Shown here: piece by piece, positions 1-5,763 of the stretch | How positions within the stretch are numbered: the stretch's first letter is position 1 | Layout of the letters: every line of letters begins with the position of its first letter | NCBI GenBank assembly: GCA_034430335.1 | Contig: DAOUES010000121.1 | Coordinates: 1-10,255 of the forward strand | Source: JAFGOY01 sp034430335 | Lineage (GTDB): Bacteria > Chloroflexota > Anaerolineae > Aggregatilineales > UBA3940 | Reading direction: 5' to 3' | Length of the DNA stretch: 10,255 nucleotides | Made by a program: the position numbers and the translations under genes | Notes under the pieces: model-generated | Told to the model about the DNA's origin: nothing | Database searches by the model: none | What the model saw: the letters and a program-made list of their open reading frames with translations, nothing else

Positions 1-1571
1 GTCGAAGGCATCACGACATAGATGCCGGGGAAATGCGTCCACAGGGATTCGAGGCTCTGAGAGTGATGTGCGGCGATAGCACGCCCGGCACCGCCCTCTG
101 TCCGGCAGACAAGGGGGACGCTGGTTCGCCCGCCGAACATATAGCGATTCTTCGCCCCCTGATTGGCAAGCTGATCCATCGCCAGCGGGGTAAAGTCCAC
201 ATACATAATCTCGGATACGGGGCGCAGCCCCGCCATCGCCGCGCCGACGGCGGCACCGGCAATCGTCGCCTCGGAGATCGGCGTATCAAGCACGCGCCAC
301 TCGCCGAACTCCTCCCAGAGTCCGCGCGTGGCTCCATATGCGCCACCATACAACCCGATATCTTCACCCATCAGGAATACGCGCTCGTCCTTTTGCATCT
401 CTTCACGCATGGCCTGCGCCAATGCCTGGGAGTACATCATTTCGGGGAACTGCGCCGGGTTTTCTTTGATTGCTGCCCGCAGGCGGCGGTCATTGGCGAA
501 GTCCTCAGCCGTCCATTTTGCCGGGGCGTAGACATCGGTGGTCAGTTCTTCCGCCTCAGGAACCGGGGATGCTTCACTGAATGCCATTGCCCGGTCAAGT
601 TTATCGCTGACAAATTCGTCTAACGCTTCGAATTCTTCTTCGCTGATCACGCTGGCGGCGATCAATCCCTGTCCCATCGTCTTGATCGGATCACGGCTGC
701 GCCAGTCGGCTTCTTCTTCTTTGGTGCGATAGGCACGTGGATCGGAGTGCGAATGGCCAAACCAGCGATAGGTTTTGGCCTCTATCAGCGTGGGGCCTTC
801 TCCTCGCCGCGCCCGTTCGACCGCTCCCTGCACGCTGGCACGCACCGCAAGGGCATCCATCCCGTCGACGACCACGCCGGGAATGCCATAGGCGGCAGCC
901 CGCTCGGCGACATCCGGCAGCTTGCTCGCTTTTTTCCACGGAACCGACATCGCATACAGGTTGTTTTCGACCACGAACACCACCGGCAAATCCCAGAGGC
1001 TGGACATATTCAGCGCTTCGTGGAAATTGCCGGTATTACTGGCACCATCGCCAAAGAAACACAGCACTACCCGGTCGGTTCCCTGGATTTTCTGGGCCAG
1101 CGCCGCCCCGACCGCCACCGGGATGTTACCCCCGACGATGCCGGTCGCGCCGAGGTTGCCATGTTCGACGTCGGCAATGTGCATCGATCCGCCTTTGCCC
1201 CGGCAGTATCCACCCGATTTACCCAGCACTTCGGCCATCATCTTGTTGTAGTGTTCCTGCTTGGCCTCAGGTGTCCTGGCGGCAGAGTCGCCATGAGCAT
1301 GGGCATGACCATGACCGCGATGGGTGCTGGTAATCAGATCGTCGTCACGCAGCACGGACACCGCGCCAACCGCCACCGCTTCCTGCCCTGCGTACAGGTG
1401 CGAGGCACCCTTCAAAACAGCGCGGCCCAGGAGATTGGAAATATTGTTTTCGAGGGCGCGTATTTCCATCATCTGTCGCAGGATATCGACAACCTGCGCC
1501 TTCGTAAGTCCCTGCTCCTCGATCATGGCAGCCATATTGTTGATAGTCTCTTCTGCCGATTTACTCCCCAT
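1..1571 (-). CDS. Fused E1 alpha-beta 2-oxoacid/acetoin dehydrogenase, partial
   Basis: Thiamine-diphosphate-dependent E1 of a pyruvate, branched-chain 2-oxoacid or acetoin dehydrogenase complex. It would decarboxylate a 2-oxoacid (or cleave acetoin) and pass the acyl group to an E2 lipoyl domain in the cytoplasm. I translated 523 codons with no stop; the gene runs off the left edge. The alpha part (residues 1 to about 350) has HRGHGH (84-89), GKGGSMH (125-131), the ThDP/Mg motif GDGASNTG (174-181) with ENN (202-204), and GHSHSDP (272-278). The beta part follows in the same frame from about residue 375, with GEDIG (402-406) and DTPISEA (429-435). The usual separate subunits are therefore one chain here. 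The start is ATG at 1571, preceded by GGAGG with a 9-base spacer. About 12 extra residues lie between HRGHGH and the MMAE segment compared with the family pattern I remember. Sequence around GIVGGNIP and the beta MYVDFTPLAMDQ segment leans towards acetoin-type E1, but the substrate is not settled. The gene upstream is a class II aldolase. Confidence 0.93.
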   Translation of the reverse strand, partial: MGSKSAEETINNMAAMIEEQGLTKAQVVDILRQMMEIRALENNISNLLGRAVLKGASHLYAGQEAVAVGAVSVLRDDDLITSTHRGHGHAHAHGDSAARTPEAKQEHYNKMMAEVLGKSGGYCRGKGGSMHIADVEHGNLGATGIVGGNIPVAVGAALAQKIQGTDRVVLCFFGDGASNTGNFHEALNMSSLWDLPVVFVVENNLYAMSVPWKKASKLPDVAERAAAYGIPGVVVDGMDALAVRASVQGAVERARRGEGPTLIEAKTYRWFGHSHSDPRAYRTKEEEADWRSRDPIKTMGQGLIAASVISEEEFEALDEFVSDKLDRAMAFSEASPVPEAEELTTDVYAPAKWTAEDFANDRRLRAAIKENPAQFPEMMYSQALAQAMREEMQKDERVFLMGEDIGLYGGAYGATRGLWEEFGEWRVLDTPISEATIAGAAVGAAMAGLRPVSEIMYVDFTPLAMDQLANQGAKNRYMFGGRTSVPLVCRTEGGAGRAIAAHHSQSLESLWTHFPGIYVVMPS

Positions 1572-1653
1572 CGAGCCAATCCTCCAAACAGGTATCCTTC
1601 GCCAACCAACGGGATAACGGCAAGCTTGCAGCGAATCAAGTTGCCGGGGGGGG

Positions 1654-1685
1654 CTGTGGCTGAACAGCCTGCGTTCAGACCACAG
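1654..1685. repeat. Stable hairpin between the aldolase and E1 genes
   Basis: An inverted repeat with arms at 1654-1665 and 1673-1685 (CTGTGG then CTGAAC, with a one-base bulge) and a 7-base loop. It lies in the 159-base gap between the aldolase stop (1731) and the E1 start (1571). No T-run follows it on the minus strand; a C-run follows instead. It therefore looks more like an mRNA-processing or stability structure, or a weak attenuator, than an intrinsic terminator. Confidence 0.45.
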
Positions 1686-1730
1686 CACCCTGTCTATCAT
1701 TGCGAGGTAGTAAGCCGTGCCTGTTCCGCG

Positions 1731-2390
1731 TCAGTTTCCGGCACCGCTCTTCTGTCCAAGCCTGCGCAGCTTTTCCAGTTCCTCGCCTGGCAATGCATTG
1801 GGTGTGCCTAAAGTACAGGTCAAATAGTAGGTATAGGCAGCGTGTTCGAGCCGTTCCAGGGCGATCAATGCTTCTTCCAATGTCTCGCCCACCGATATCG
1901 ATCCATGATTGCTCAGTAGCACTGAATTGTGATGCTTGATGTGCTCGCGGATACTTTCGGCCAGTTCTGTGGTTCCCGGCGTCGCATAGGAGGCGGTCGG
2001 CACATCGCCCAGCGCGATCAACACTTCGGGCAGGAAATCCGTCGGAAACGGAATCCCGGCGATGGTCAATGCGGTGGCAAAGGGGGGATGTGCATGAAGA
2101 ACGGCGTTGACGTCAGGCCGCTGCCGGTAGACCTCCAGATGCATGTTCAATTCGGATGTCGGTTTCAAGCCGGGTTTGCCGAACAATATCTCTCCATGCA
2201 TATTGACGACAATCGGATCGTCCGGTTCCATCGACATTTTGTATAAACCACTGGGCGTAACCAGGAACATATCTTCGCCAAGACGCACGGAGATATTCCC
2301 ATCGCTGGAACGAACCAATCCCCGGTCTGCCACAATTCGTGTCACCCGCACGATTTCTTCTCTCAGCCGGTAATCACTTGCGATCTGCAT
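1731..2390 (-). CDS. Class II aldolase, fuculose-phosphate aldolase type
   Basis: A zinc-dependent class II aldolase/epimerase of 219 residues, close to the usual FucA length (about 215). From the ATG at 2390, the catalytic Glu is E80 in PTSELNMH and the zinc ligands are H99 and H101 (HAHPP) and H162 (SNHGS). Each is offset by exactly 7 from E. coli FucA E73, H92, H94 and H155 as I recall them. N-terminal SSDGNISVR and TPSG are the phosphate-pocket loops seen in the family. It is expected to cleave a ketose-1-phosphate to dihydroxyacetone phosphate and an aldehyde such as L-lactaldehyde; some relatives are epimerases or decarboxylases. An in-frame GTG lies two codons upstream at 2396, but AAAGGA is well spaced (8 bases) only for the ATG. 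The gene is first in a leftward unit with the E1 gene. Its own promoter and operator candidates are at 2458-2523. Family confidence is high; exact substrate is unknown. Confidence 0.9.
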   Translation of the reverse strand: MQIASDYRLREEIVRVTRIVADRGLVRSSDGNISVRLGEDMFLVTPSGLYKMSMEPDDPIVVNMHGEILFGKPGLKPTSELNMHLEVYRQRPDVNAVLHAHPPFATALTIAGIPFPTDFLPEVLIALGDVPTASYATPGTTELAESIREHIKHHNSVLLSNHGSISVGETLEEALIALERLEHAAYTYYLTCTLGTPNALPGEELEKLRRLGQKSGAGN

Positions 2391-2457
2391 GTTCACTTTC
2401 CTTTAAGCAGTCCCTACCGATATCTGTACAGCGCCGGACAATGATCTTCCGGCGATG

Positions 2458-2489
2458 TGTTCATATGTTCATTGAAGAACAAATGAACA
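2458..2489. promoter_or_regulatory. TGTTCAT/ATGAACA operator cluster
   Basis: Four 8-mers lie end to end: TGTTCATA, TGTTCATT, GAAGAACA, AATGAACA. The second and fourth form a perfect 8-bp inverted repeat with an 8-base centre, and the first two are near-identical direct repeats. The cluster sits at and just after the predicted start of transcription (near 2488) of the leftward aldolase-E1 unit, where a repressor would bind. The motif differs from the one at 2821-2848 and 5580-5605, so a different regulator is likely. Which one is unknown; GlpR-like DeoR sites also use TGTTC half-sites. Confidence 0.5.
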
Positions 2490-2494
2490 ACATA

Positions 2495-2523
2495 ATCGTA
2501 TCACCAAGTATTTGTTTTGACAA
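2495..2523 (-). promoter_or_regulatory. Candidate sigma70 promoter of the aldolase-E1 unit
   Basis: Read on the minus strand, TTGTCA (2523-2518) is followed after 17 bases by TACGAT (2500-2495). The -35 matches the consensus at 5 of 6 positions and the -10 at 4 of 6. Transcription would begin near 2488, inside the TGTTCAT repeat cluster, leaving a leader of about 100 bases before the ATG at 2390. Confidence 0.45.
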
Positions 2524-2661
2524 GTCGATCTCGATCCCTGCTGTGCAGTTTCCACCTTCCAGCCCTCCGGCGAACCGGACAAAACAGCTTCGAAACTCCC
2601 TCTGAAATGAACCTGTTTGCGCAGTTAGTAGGCTGTGTTGACATTTGCGAATTGATTATCA

Positions 2662-2762
2662 TACCCCCCACCGCCGAGCCTTCGGTTCGCTGCCTCCCCT
2701 TTGCGAAGGGGGAGGAAAATTGAGCTTTGACGGAGGTCAAAGCGAAATAGGAGGGGGTTTTA
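2662..2762. repeat. Palindromic interspersed element (MITE/REP-like)
   Basis: About 100 bases bounded by ACCCCCC on the left and GAGGGGGT on the right. Inside are two hairpins: CCTCCCCTT / AAGGGGGAGG around a TGCG loop (2693-2714), and a perfect 8-bp stem GCTTTGAC / GTCAAAGC with loop GGAG (2724-2743). No coding frame of interest crosses it. The architecture resembles small non-coding repeats scattered in many bacterial genomes. It ends directly upstream of the rightward promoter at 2773. Copy number elsewhere cannot be seen from this window. Confidence 0.5.
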
Positions 2763-2772
2763 CCGTTTTCTA

Positions 2773-2801
2773 TTGACATATGGTAGGCGCTGTATTATCA
2801 T
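2773..2801 (+). promoter_or_regulatory. Sigma70 promoter for the 3061 aldolase
   Basis: TTGACA (2773-2778), a 17-base spacer, then TATCAT (2796-2801): a perfect -35 and a 5/6 -10. The predicted start is near 2808, giving a leader of about 250 bases to the ATG at 3061. The whole region 2766-2850 aligns without gaps to the rhaI promoter (5655-5571, minus strand), which supports it as functional. Confidence 0.75.
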
Positions 2802-2810
2802 TCCGATAGT

Positions 2811-2850
2811 TAAAACGCAAGAAAACGAAAGATTTCGTCAGTTTTCGGTA
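2811..2850 (+). promoter_or_regulatory. Candidate DeoR-type operator downstream of the 3061 promoter
   Basis: It contains AAAGATTTCGTCAG (2828-2841), identical to 5593-5580 on the minus strand and placed the same 26 bases after the -10 box. On the minus strand, positions 2831-2813 read as tandem TTTCG/TTTTC/TTGCG/TTTTA-type repeats. E. coli AgaR, a DeoR-family repressor, is described as binding degenerate direct repeats of TTTCRT type. The position, about +5 to +40, suits repression by roadblock or promoter occlusion. The likely regulator is the DeoR fusion at 5764; this assignment is inference. Confidence 0.55.
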
Positions 2851-2950
2851 GTTCTGTTTGCTTCCACTGGCATCCGGGCAGGCGATCAACGTCACCGGTG
2901 GGCAGGAAATGCGCTGATGCCCTATCGGGTCTTCACACCCTGAAAACTTG

Positions 2951-3006
2951 TCGTCCCCCTTCGCTAAGGGGGGACGGATGCGGAACGTAGTTCCGCACAG
3001 GGGGGT
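2951..3006. repeat. Second palindromic element in the 3061 leader
   Basis: It contains CGTCCCCCTT / AAGGGGGGACG around a short CGCT loop (2952-2976), then a perfect 7-bp stem GCGGAAC / GTTCCGC with loop GTA (2980-2996), then a G-run (3000-3005). It resembles the element at 2662-2762 in its C-run/G-run logic but is shorter and different in sequence. It lies inside the predicted untranslated leader, 55 bases before the aldolase start, so it would fold in the mRNA. The rest of 2391-3060 holds no convincing small gene. Confidence 0.45.
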
Positions 3007-3060
3007 GATCTATGCTAATGCATAACATTCACATCCTCCAGAAACGACAGGGGAGAGATC

Positions 3061-3831
3061 ATGGCAGACAAACAGGCGATACTTCACGAACTACTCAGTA
3101 TGTCCCGCACGATAGGCGATCCCGACGCCGGGCATGTGATCCTCGGCGAAGGGAACACCTCGGCGCTGATCGATGAGAACACGTTCTTCGTCAAGGGCAG
3201 CGGCGAACAGCTCCGCACGATAGAGGAAGACGGCTTCGTCGAGGTCGACATGGCCCGTGCGCTGGCGCTGCTGGATGGCAAGGCGTTGAAGGGCGCGGCG
3301 CTCAAAGAGGCGCTGCTCACCACCAAAGTCGATCCCGACATTCCCGGTCGGCCCTCGGTCGAGGTGCTGCTGCACGCGGTCGTGCTGCATCACACCGACG
3401 CGAAGTTTATCGGCCATACTCACACAACTGCGGTCGGCCAACTGCTGTGCTCCGAACGGGCCGAAGCTTACGCCCACGCCCGCCTGTTCCCCGATCACAT
3501 CGTGCTGTGCGGCCCGGATTCGGTGTTCATCCCCTATGTCGATCCCGGTTTGCCGCTGGGTCGTGCCGTCTACGAGGCGATTGAGAACTTCAAGGCGAAG
3601 TACAACGTGCCGCCCCGCACGATCATGCTGCAAAATCACGGCCTCGTCGTGCTGGGGCAAACGGCGCGTGACGTTCACCAGATTCTTGATATGACCACCA
3701 AAGCCGCGCATATTTACGCTGGTGCCTACGCCGCAGGCGGTCCGGTACCGATGTCGCCGGAGCAGGTCGATCATATTTTCAACCGCGAAGACGAACACTA
3801 CCGCCGCGCCAAGCTGATGGGCACCGACTGA
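3061..3831 (+). CDS. Stand-alone class II aldolase of RhaE/RhaD-fusion type
   Basis: A 256-residue class II aldolase/adducin-family protein, distinct from the one at 1731-2390. It has the sugar-binding loop GEGNTS (29-34), KGSG (45-48), a candidate catalytic Glu E101 in RPSVEVLLH, zinc ligands H119 and H121 (HTH) and H193 in QNHGLVVLG. The long insert before RPSVE and the FPDHIV/CGPDSVFIP block resemble the N-terminal half of bifunctional rhamnulose-1-phosphate aldolase/lactaldehyde dehydrogenases. The dehydrogenase half is absent: the protein ends at TGA after KLMGTD, followed by a terminator. It probably cleaves a ketose-1-phosphate such as L-rhamnulose-1-phosphate to dihydroxyacetone phosphate and lactaldehyde. 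The start is ATG at 3061, with AGGGGAGAG a few bases upstream. The gene faces rhaI convergently and shares its promoter-operator module, which ties it to rhamnose use. The exact substrate is not proven. Confidence 0.88.
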   Translation: MADKQAILHELLSMSRTIGDPDAGHVILGEGNTSALIDENTFFVKGSGEQLRTIEEDGFVEVDMARALALLDGKALKGAALKEALLTTKVDPDIPGRPSVEVLLHAVVLHHTDAKFIGHTHTTAVGQLLCSERAEAYAHARLFPDHIVLCGPDSVFIPYVDPGLPLGRAVYEAIENFKAKYNVPPRTIMLQNHGLVVLGQTARDVHQILDMTTKAAHIYAGAYAAGGPVPMSPEQVDHIFNREDEHYRRAKLMGTD

Positions 3832-3849
3832 CCGACCTCGCAACGCAAA

Positions 3850-3886
3850 GGACGGGCAACCATCGTCGCCCGCCCAGAATGTTTTT
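3850..3886 (+). terminator. Intrinsic terminator after the 3061 aldolase
   Basis: A stem CGGGC (3853-3857) / GCCCG (3868-3872), extendable by GG/CC past one mismatch. It is followed within ten bases by TTTTT (3882-3886). It lies about 20 bases after the stop codon. Confidence 0.55.
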
Positions 3887-3888
3887 AG

Positions 3889-3908
3889 CCCGGTGCTTAA
3901 GCGCCGGG
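3889..3908. terminator. Near-perfect palindrome between convergent units
   Basis: The arms CCCGGTGC and GCGCCGGG close on a TTAA loop, an 8-bp stem with one G-T wobble. It directly follows the T-run of the preceding terminator and lies downstream of the rhaB remnant on the minus strand. It could act as a second barrier separating the convergent transcripts. No T-run follows it on the minus strand. Confidence 0.4.
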
Positions 3909-3983
3909 AAAGTCAGCCGTCCCCTATTCCGGCGAAAATGCCTCTTCGAGATCGCTGATCGCGCGGGGAAAGCATATGGAACT

Positions 3984-4303
3984 TCATAATTGTTTGTACC
4001 TTTGAAAAGCCTCAATCCATTCCGTTGACTGATCCGGGTCGCAGCGTTTCATTCCGTCCATGTTTGCCACCACCCGGCGGGCTTCCGAGAGATTGCCGAT
4101 TTCGCCGAGCGTGATCAACTGCATCAGCGCATTGCCGATCACCGTTGCCTCGACCGGTCCGGCGAGCACCGGCCTGCCGGTGGCGTCCGCCGTCATCTGG
4201 TTGAGCAGCTCGTTCTGTGATCCGCCCCATCGAACTGGACGCCCATCACCCGCCTCGATTCCGCACCGAGGTCAACCGCAAGAACGGTCTTCGTTTTCAT
4301 CAT
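3984..4303 (-). pseudogene. rhaB: rhaB (rhamnulokinase) remnant with internal deletion
   Basis: Only the two ends of an FGGY-family L-rhamnulokinase remain. From ATG at 4303 the frame reads 26 residues including TVLAVDLGAES, the phosphate-1 ATP-binding loop that opens RhaB proteins, and then hits a stop at 4208-4206. In a different frame, starting at about 4226, the sequence reads GGSQNELLNQ, MTADATGRPV and AGPVEATVIGNAL: the conserved C-terminal adenosine-binding region and the normal C-terminus, ending at TGA 3984. About 370 of the roughly 480 residues of the family are missing. The join falls in a GGGG run (4228-4225), and the deletion is not a multiple of three. The start lies 2 bases after the rhaI stop, as in a translationally coupled rhaI-rhaB operon. 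No active kinase can be made. An assembly collapse is the main alternative. Confidence 0.88.
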
Positions 4304-4305
4304 GC

Positions 4306-5511
4306 TCAGGTGGGATACCCTCCTCCGGCGGCGGCGGTGCCCCGTTCCTCCGCAATCTTCTGGGCGTAATCATCGGCTTTGTATGCCGCAATCGGATCGG
4401 TATTCAGGCCCATTTCCTCGCGCACTTTCGCCAGCAGTGGGCGGACATCCGTCTCGTAGGCGTCGGTCAGCACACGGTGAGCGCCGAGCACATTGCCGCC
4501 GTTCTGGGCTTCGTGCAGACTCTTGTAGTCGACGATCAGGGCTTTGGCATACGCCACCTGGCAGTTCAGCACGCTTTGCAGCATCGCTTCCAGCTTCGGC
4601 TCGATGTTGTGGCTCTGATCGATCATGTAGGCCACGTTGTCGGCCAGTTCGCCCGCGCTGACCAGTTCGGTGAAGATCGTGAACAGTTCGAACGGGTTCT
4701 CCGTCCCGACGATCAGGTCGTCGTCGGCGTACTTACGCGCATTGAAGTGGAATCCACCCAGGCGGCCCTCATCTAATAAGAAGGCGACGATGTAGGCGAT
4801 ATTGGTGCCCTGCGCGTGGTGCCCGGTATCGACCAGCACTTCGGCCTGCGGGCCGAGCTTCAAACACATGGCGTAGGCGGTGCCCCAGTCGCACAGATCG
4901 GTGTGATAGAAGGCCGGCTCGAAGAACTTGTACTCGACCAGCATCCGGCTGCCCGACGGTAAGTGTTTGTAGGTTTCTCTAAGTCCTGCTTCCAGGTAGT
5001 GTTTCCGCTTGCGGATGTCATCCTGCCCGGCGTAGTTGGTGCCATCGGCCAGCCAGACGCTCAGGATGTCGCTGCCGGTCTTTTCCATGATCTCGCAGCA
5101 CTCGACCATATGGGCGACGGCGTCCTCACGGGCGGCAGCATCCGGGCTGCAAATCGACCCCAGCTTATAAGCGTCTTCCTGGAAGAGATTGGGATTTATC
5201 GCCCCGATGGAAACGCCCTTTTCCCCGGCGTACTGCTTGAGGGCGGGCCAATCGTCGGTTTTGTCCCAGGGAATATGAAGTGCGACGGATGGGGCAATCC
5301 CCGTCAGGCCGTGGATATAGGCAGCATCGGCCAGCTTTTCGTGGACGGTGTTGGCCGCGCCGCGCCAGGCAAAAGTCTTGAAGCGCGTTCCGCTGTTGCC
5401 ATATCCCCAGCTTGGCGTTTCGATATGCTGCGCTTTCAGTTTCTCTTTGACGGCATCGACATCGATGCCTTTGCGCATCAGGTCTTCTACAAGTTGTTCA
5501 TAGGTAGACAT
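4306..5511 (-). CDS. rhaI: L-rhamnose isomerase (RhaI type)
   Basis: Converts L-rhamnose to L-rhamnulose, the first committed step of rhamnose catabolism, in the cytoplasm. It is a 401-residue TIM-barrel protein of the Pseudomonas stutzeri type, which also acts on other aldoses, rather than the E. coli RhaA type. The metal ligands E193 (VEYKFFEP), D228 and H231 (VDTGHH), H255 (GGFHFN), D263 and D265 (YADDD) are each offset by exactly 26 from the P. stutzeri residues E219, D254, H257, H281, D289 and D291 as I recall them. The start is ATG at 5511, with GGGAG about 10 bases upstream. The promoter is at 5620-5648, with a candidate operator at 5580-5610. The gene is followed by a broken rhaB two bases downstream and is divergent from the DeoR-PBP regulator. 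Broad specificity could mean another aldose is the natural substrate. Confidence 0.93.
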   Translation of the reverse strand: MSTYEQLVEDLMRKGIDVDAVKEKLKAQHIETPSWGYGNSGTRFKTFAWRGAANTVHEKLADAAYIHGLTGIAPSVALHIPWDKTDDWPALKQYAGEKGVSIGAINPNLFQEDAYKLGSICSPDAAAREDAVAHMVECCEIMEKTGSDILSVWLADGTNYAGQDDIRKRKHYLEAGLRETYKHLPSGSRMLVEYKFFEPAFYHTDLCDWGTAYAMCLKLGPQAEVLVDTGHHAQGTNIAYIVAFLLDEGRLGGFHFNARKYADDDLIVGTENPFELFTIFTELVSAGELADNVAYMIDQSHNIEPKLEAMLQSVLNCQVAYAKALIVDYKSLHEAQNGGNVLGAHRVLTDAYETDVRPLLAKVREEMGLNTDPIAAYKADDYAQKIAEERGTAAAGGGYPT

Positions 5512-5579
5512 AAGCAGTAGCTCCCAATCCTACGGAAGATGGAACACTTTGATAAAACACGTGGTAAAATTGTTGAAAG

Positions 5580-5610
5580 CTGACGAAATCTTTTGATTTC
5601 TTTCGAATTG
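5580..5610 (-). promoter_or_regulatory. Candidate DeoR-type operator of rhaI
   Basis: It contains the block AAAGATTTCGTCAG (minus strand 5593-5580), shared exactly with the 3061 promoter region. It also has a perfect inverted repeat GAAATC-AAAA-GATTTC (5585-5600) next to TTTCGAA (5601-5607). It lies from about +3 to +34 relative to the predicted rhaI start near 5613, a repressor position. The regulator encoded divergently at 5764 is the obvious candidate ligand-responsive binder; this is inferred from position and from the TTTCG-type motif known for DeoR-family proteins. Confidence 0.58.
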
Positions 5611-5619
5611 AGTGTTGAC

Positions 5620-5648
5620 ATAATAATACAGGGCCTGATGTATGTCAA
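5620..5648 (-). promoter_or_regulatory. Sigma70 promoter of rhaI
   Basis: On the minus strand TTGACA (5648-5643), a 17-base spacer and TATTAT (5625-5620) form a near-consensus promoter. The transcript would start near 5613, about 100 bases before the rhaI ATG. The 15 bases through the -35 (5655-5641) are identical to 2766-2780 upstream of the 3061 aldolase. Confidence 0.78.
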
Positions 5649-5680
5649 TAGAAAAGGGCGTTTTCGGCACATTCCATTAG

Positions 5681-5749
5681 TTTTCGAAAGCCGGCCCATC
5701 CTGAAATATGAATTGTCAGGTACAATCAGGGTATTGAACTTTCAGTTCA
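5681..5749 (+). promoter_or_regulatory. Upstream region of the DeoR-PBP regulator
   Basis: It holds three palindromes before the regulator start: TTTTCGAAAG (5681-5690), ATTGT-CAGGT-ACAAT (5712-5726) and TGAACT-TTC-AGTTCA (5735-5749). TACAAT at 5721-5726 could be a -10 box, but I see no good -35 at the right distance. The palindromes would suit autoregulation. Which one binds the regulator is not clear from sequence. Confidence 0.4.
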
Positions 5750-5763
5750 GACAGGATCGATGA

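Noticed and set aside
33..1811. Long plus-strand frames of 196, 198 and 354 codons opposite the E1 gene.
   Set aside because: They are antisense to a frame with clear ThDP and E1 beta motifs, and their translations show no recognisable domain. High GC makes long shadow frames common.
2501..2779. Small frames on both strands in the intergenic region (68-92 codons).
   Set aside because: They run through palindromic repeat elements and promoter sequence, lack good ribosome sites and have no recognisable domain.
2400..3060. A possible riboswitch or CRISPR array in the intergenic region and leader.
   Set aside because: The palindromes are of different sequence with no regular spacer pattern, and I recognise no riboswitch consensus. 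The structures fit interspersed repeats better.
3091..3843. A 250-codon minus-strand frame opposite the 3061 aldolase.
   Set aside because: It mirrors a gene with complete class II aldolase motifs and carries no motif of its own.
4060..4776. A 238-codon plus-strand frame over the rhaB remnant and the 3' end of rhaI.
   Set aside because: It is antisense to rhaI and to the recognisable kinase ends; its composition is that of a shadow frame.
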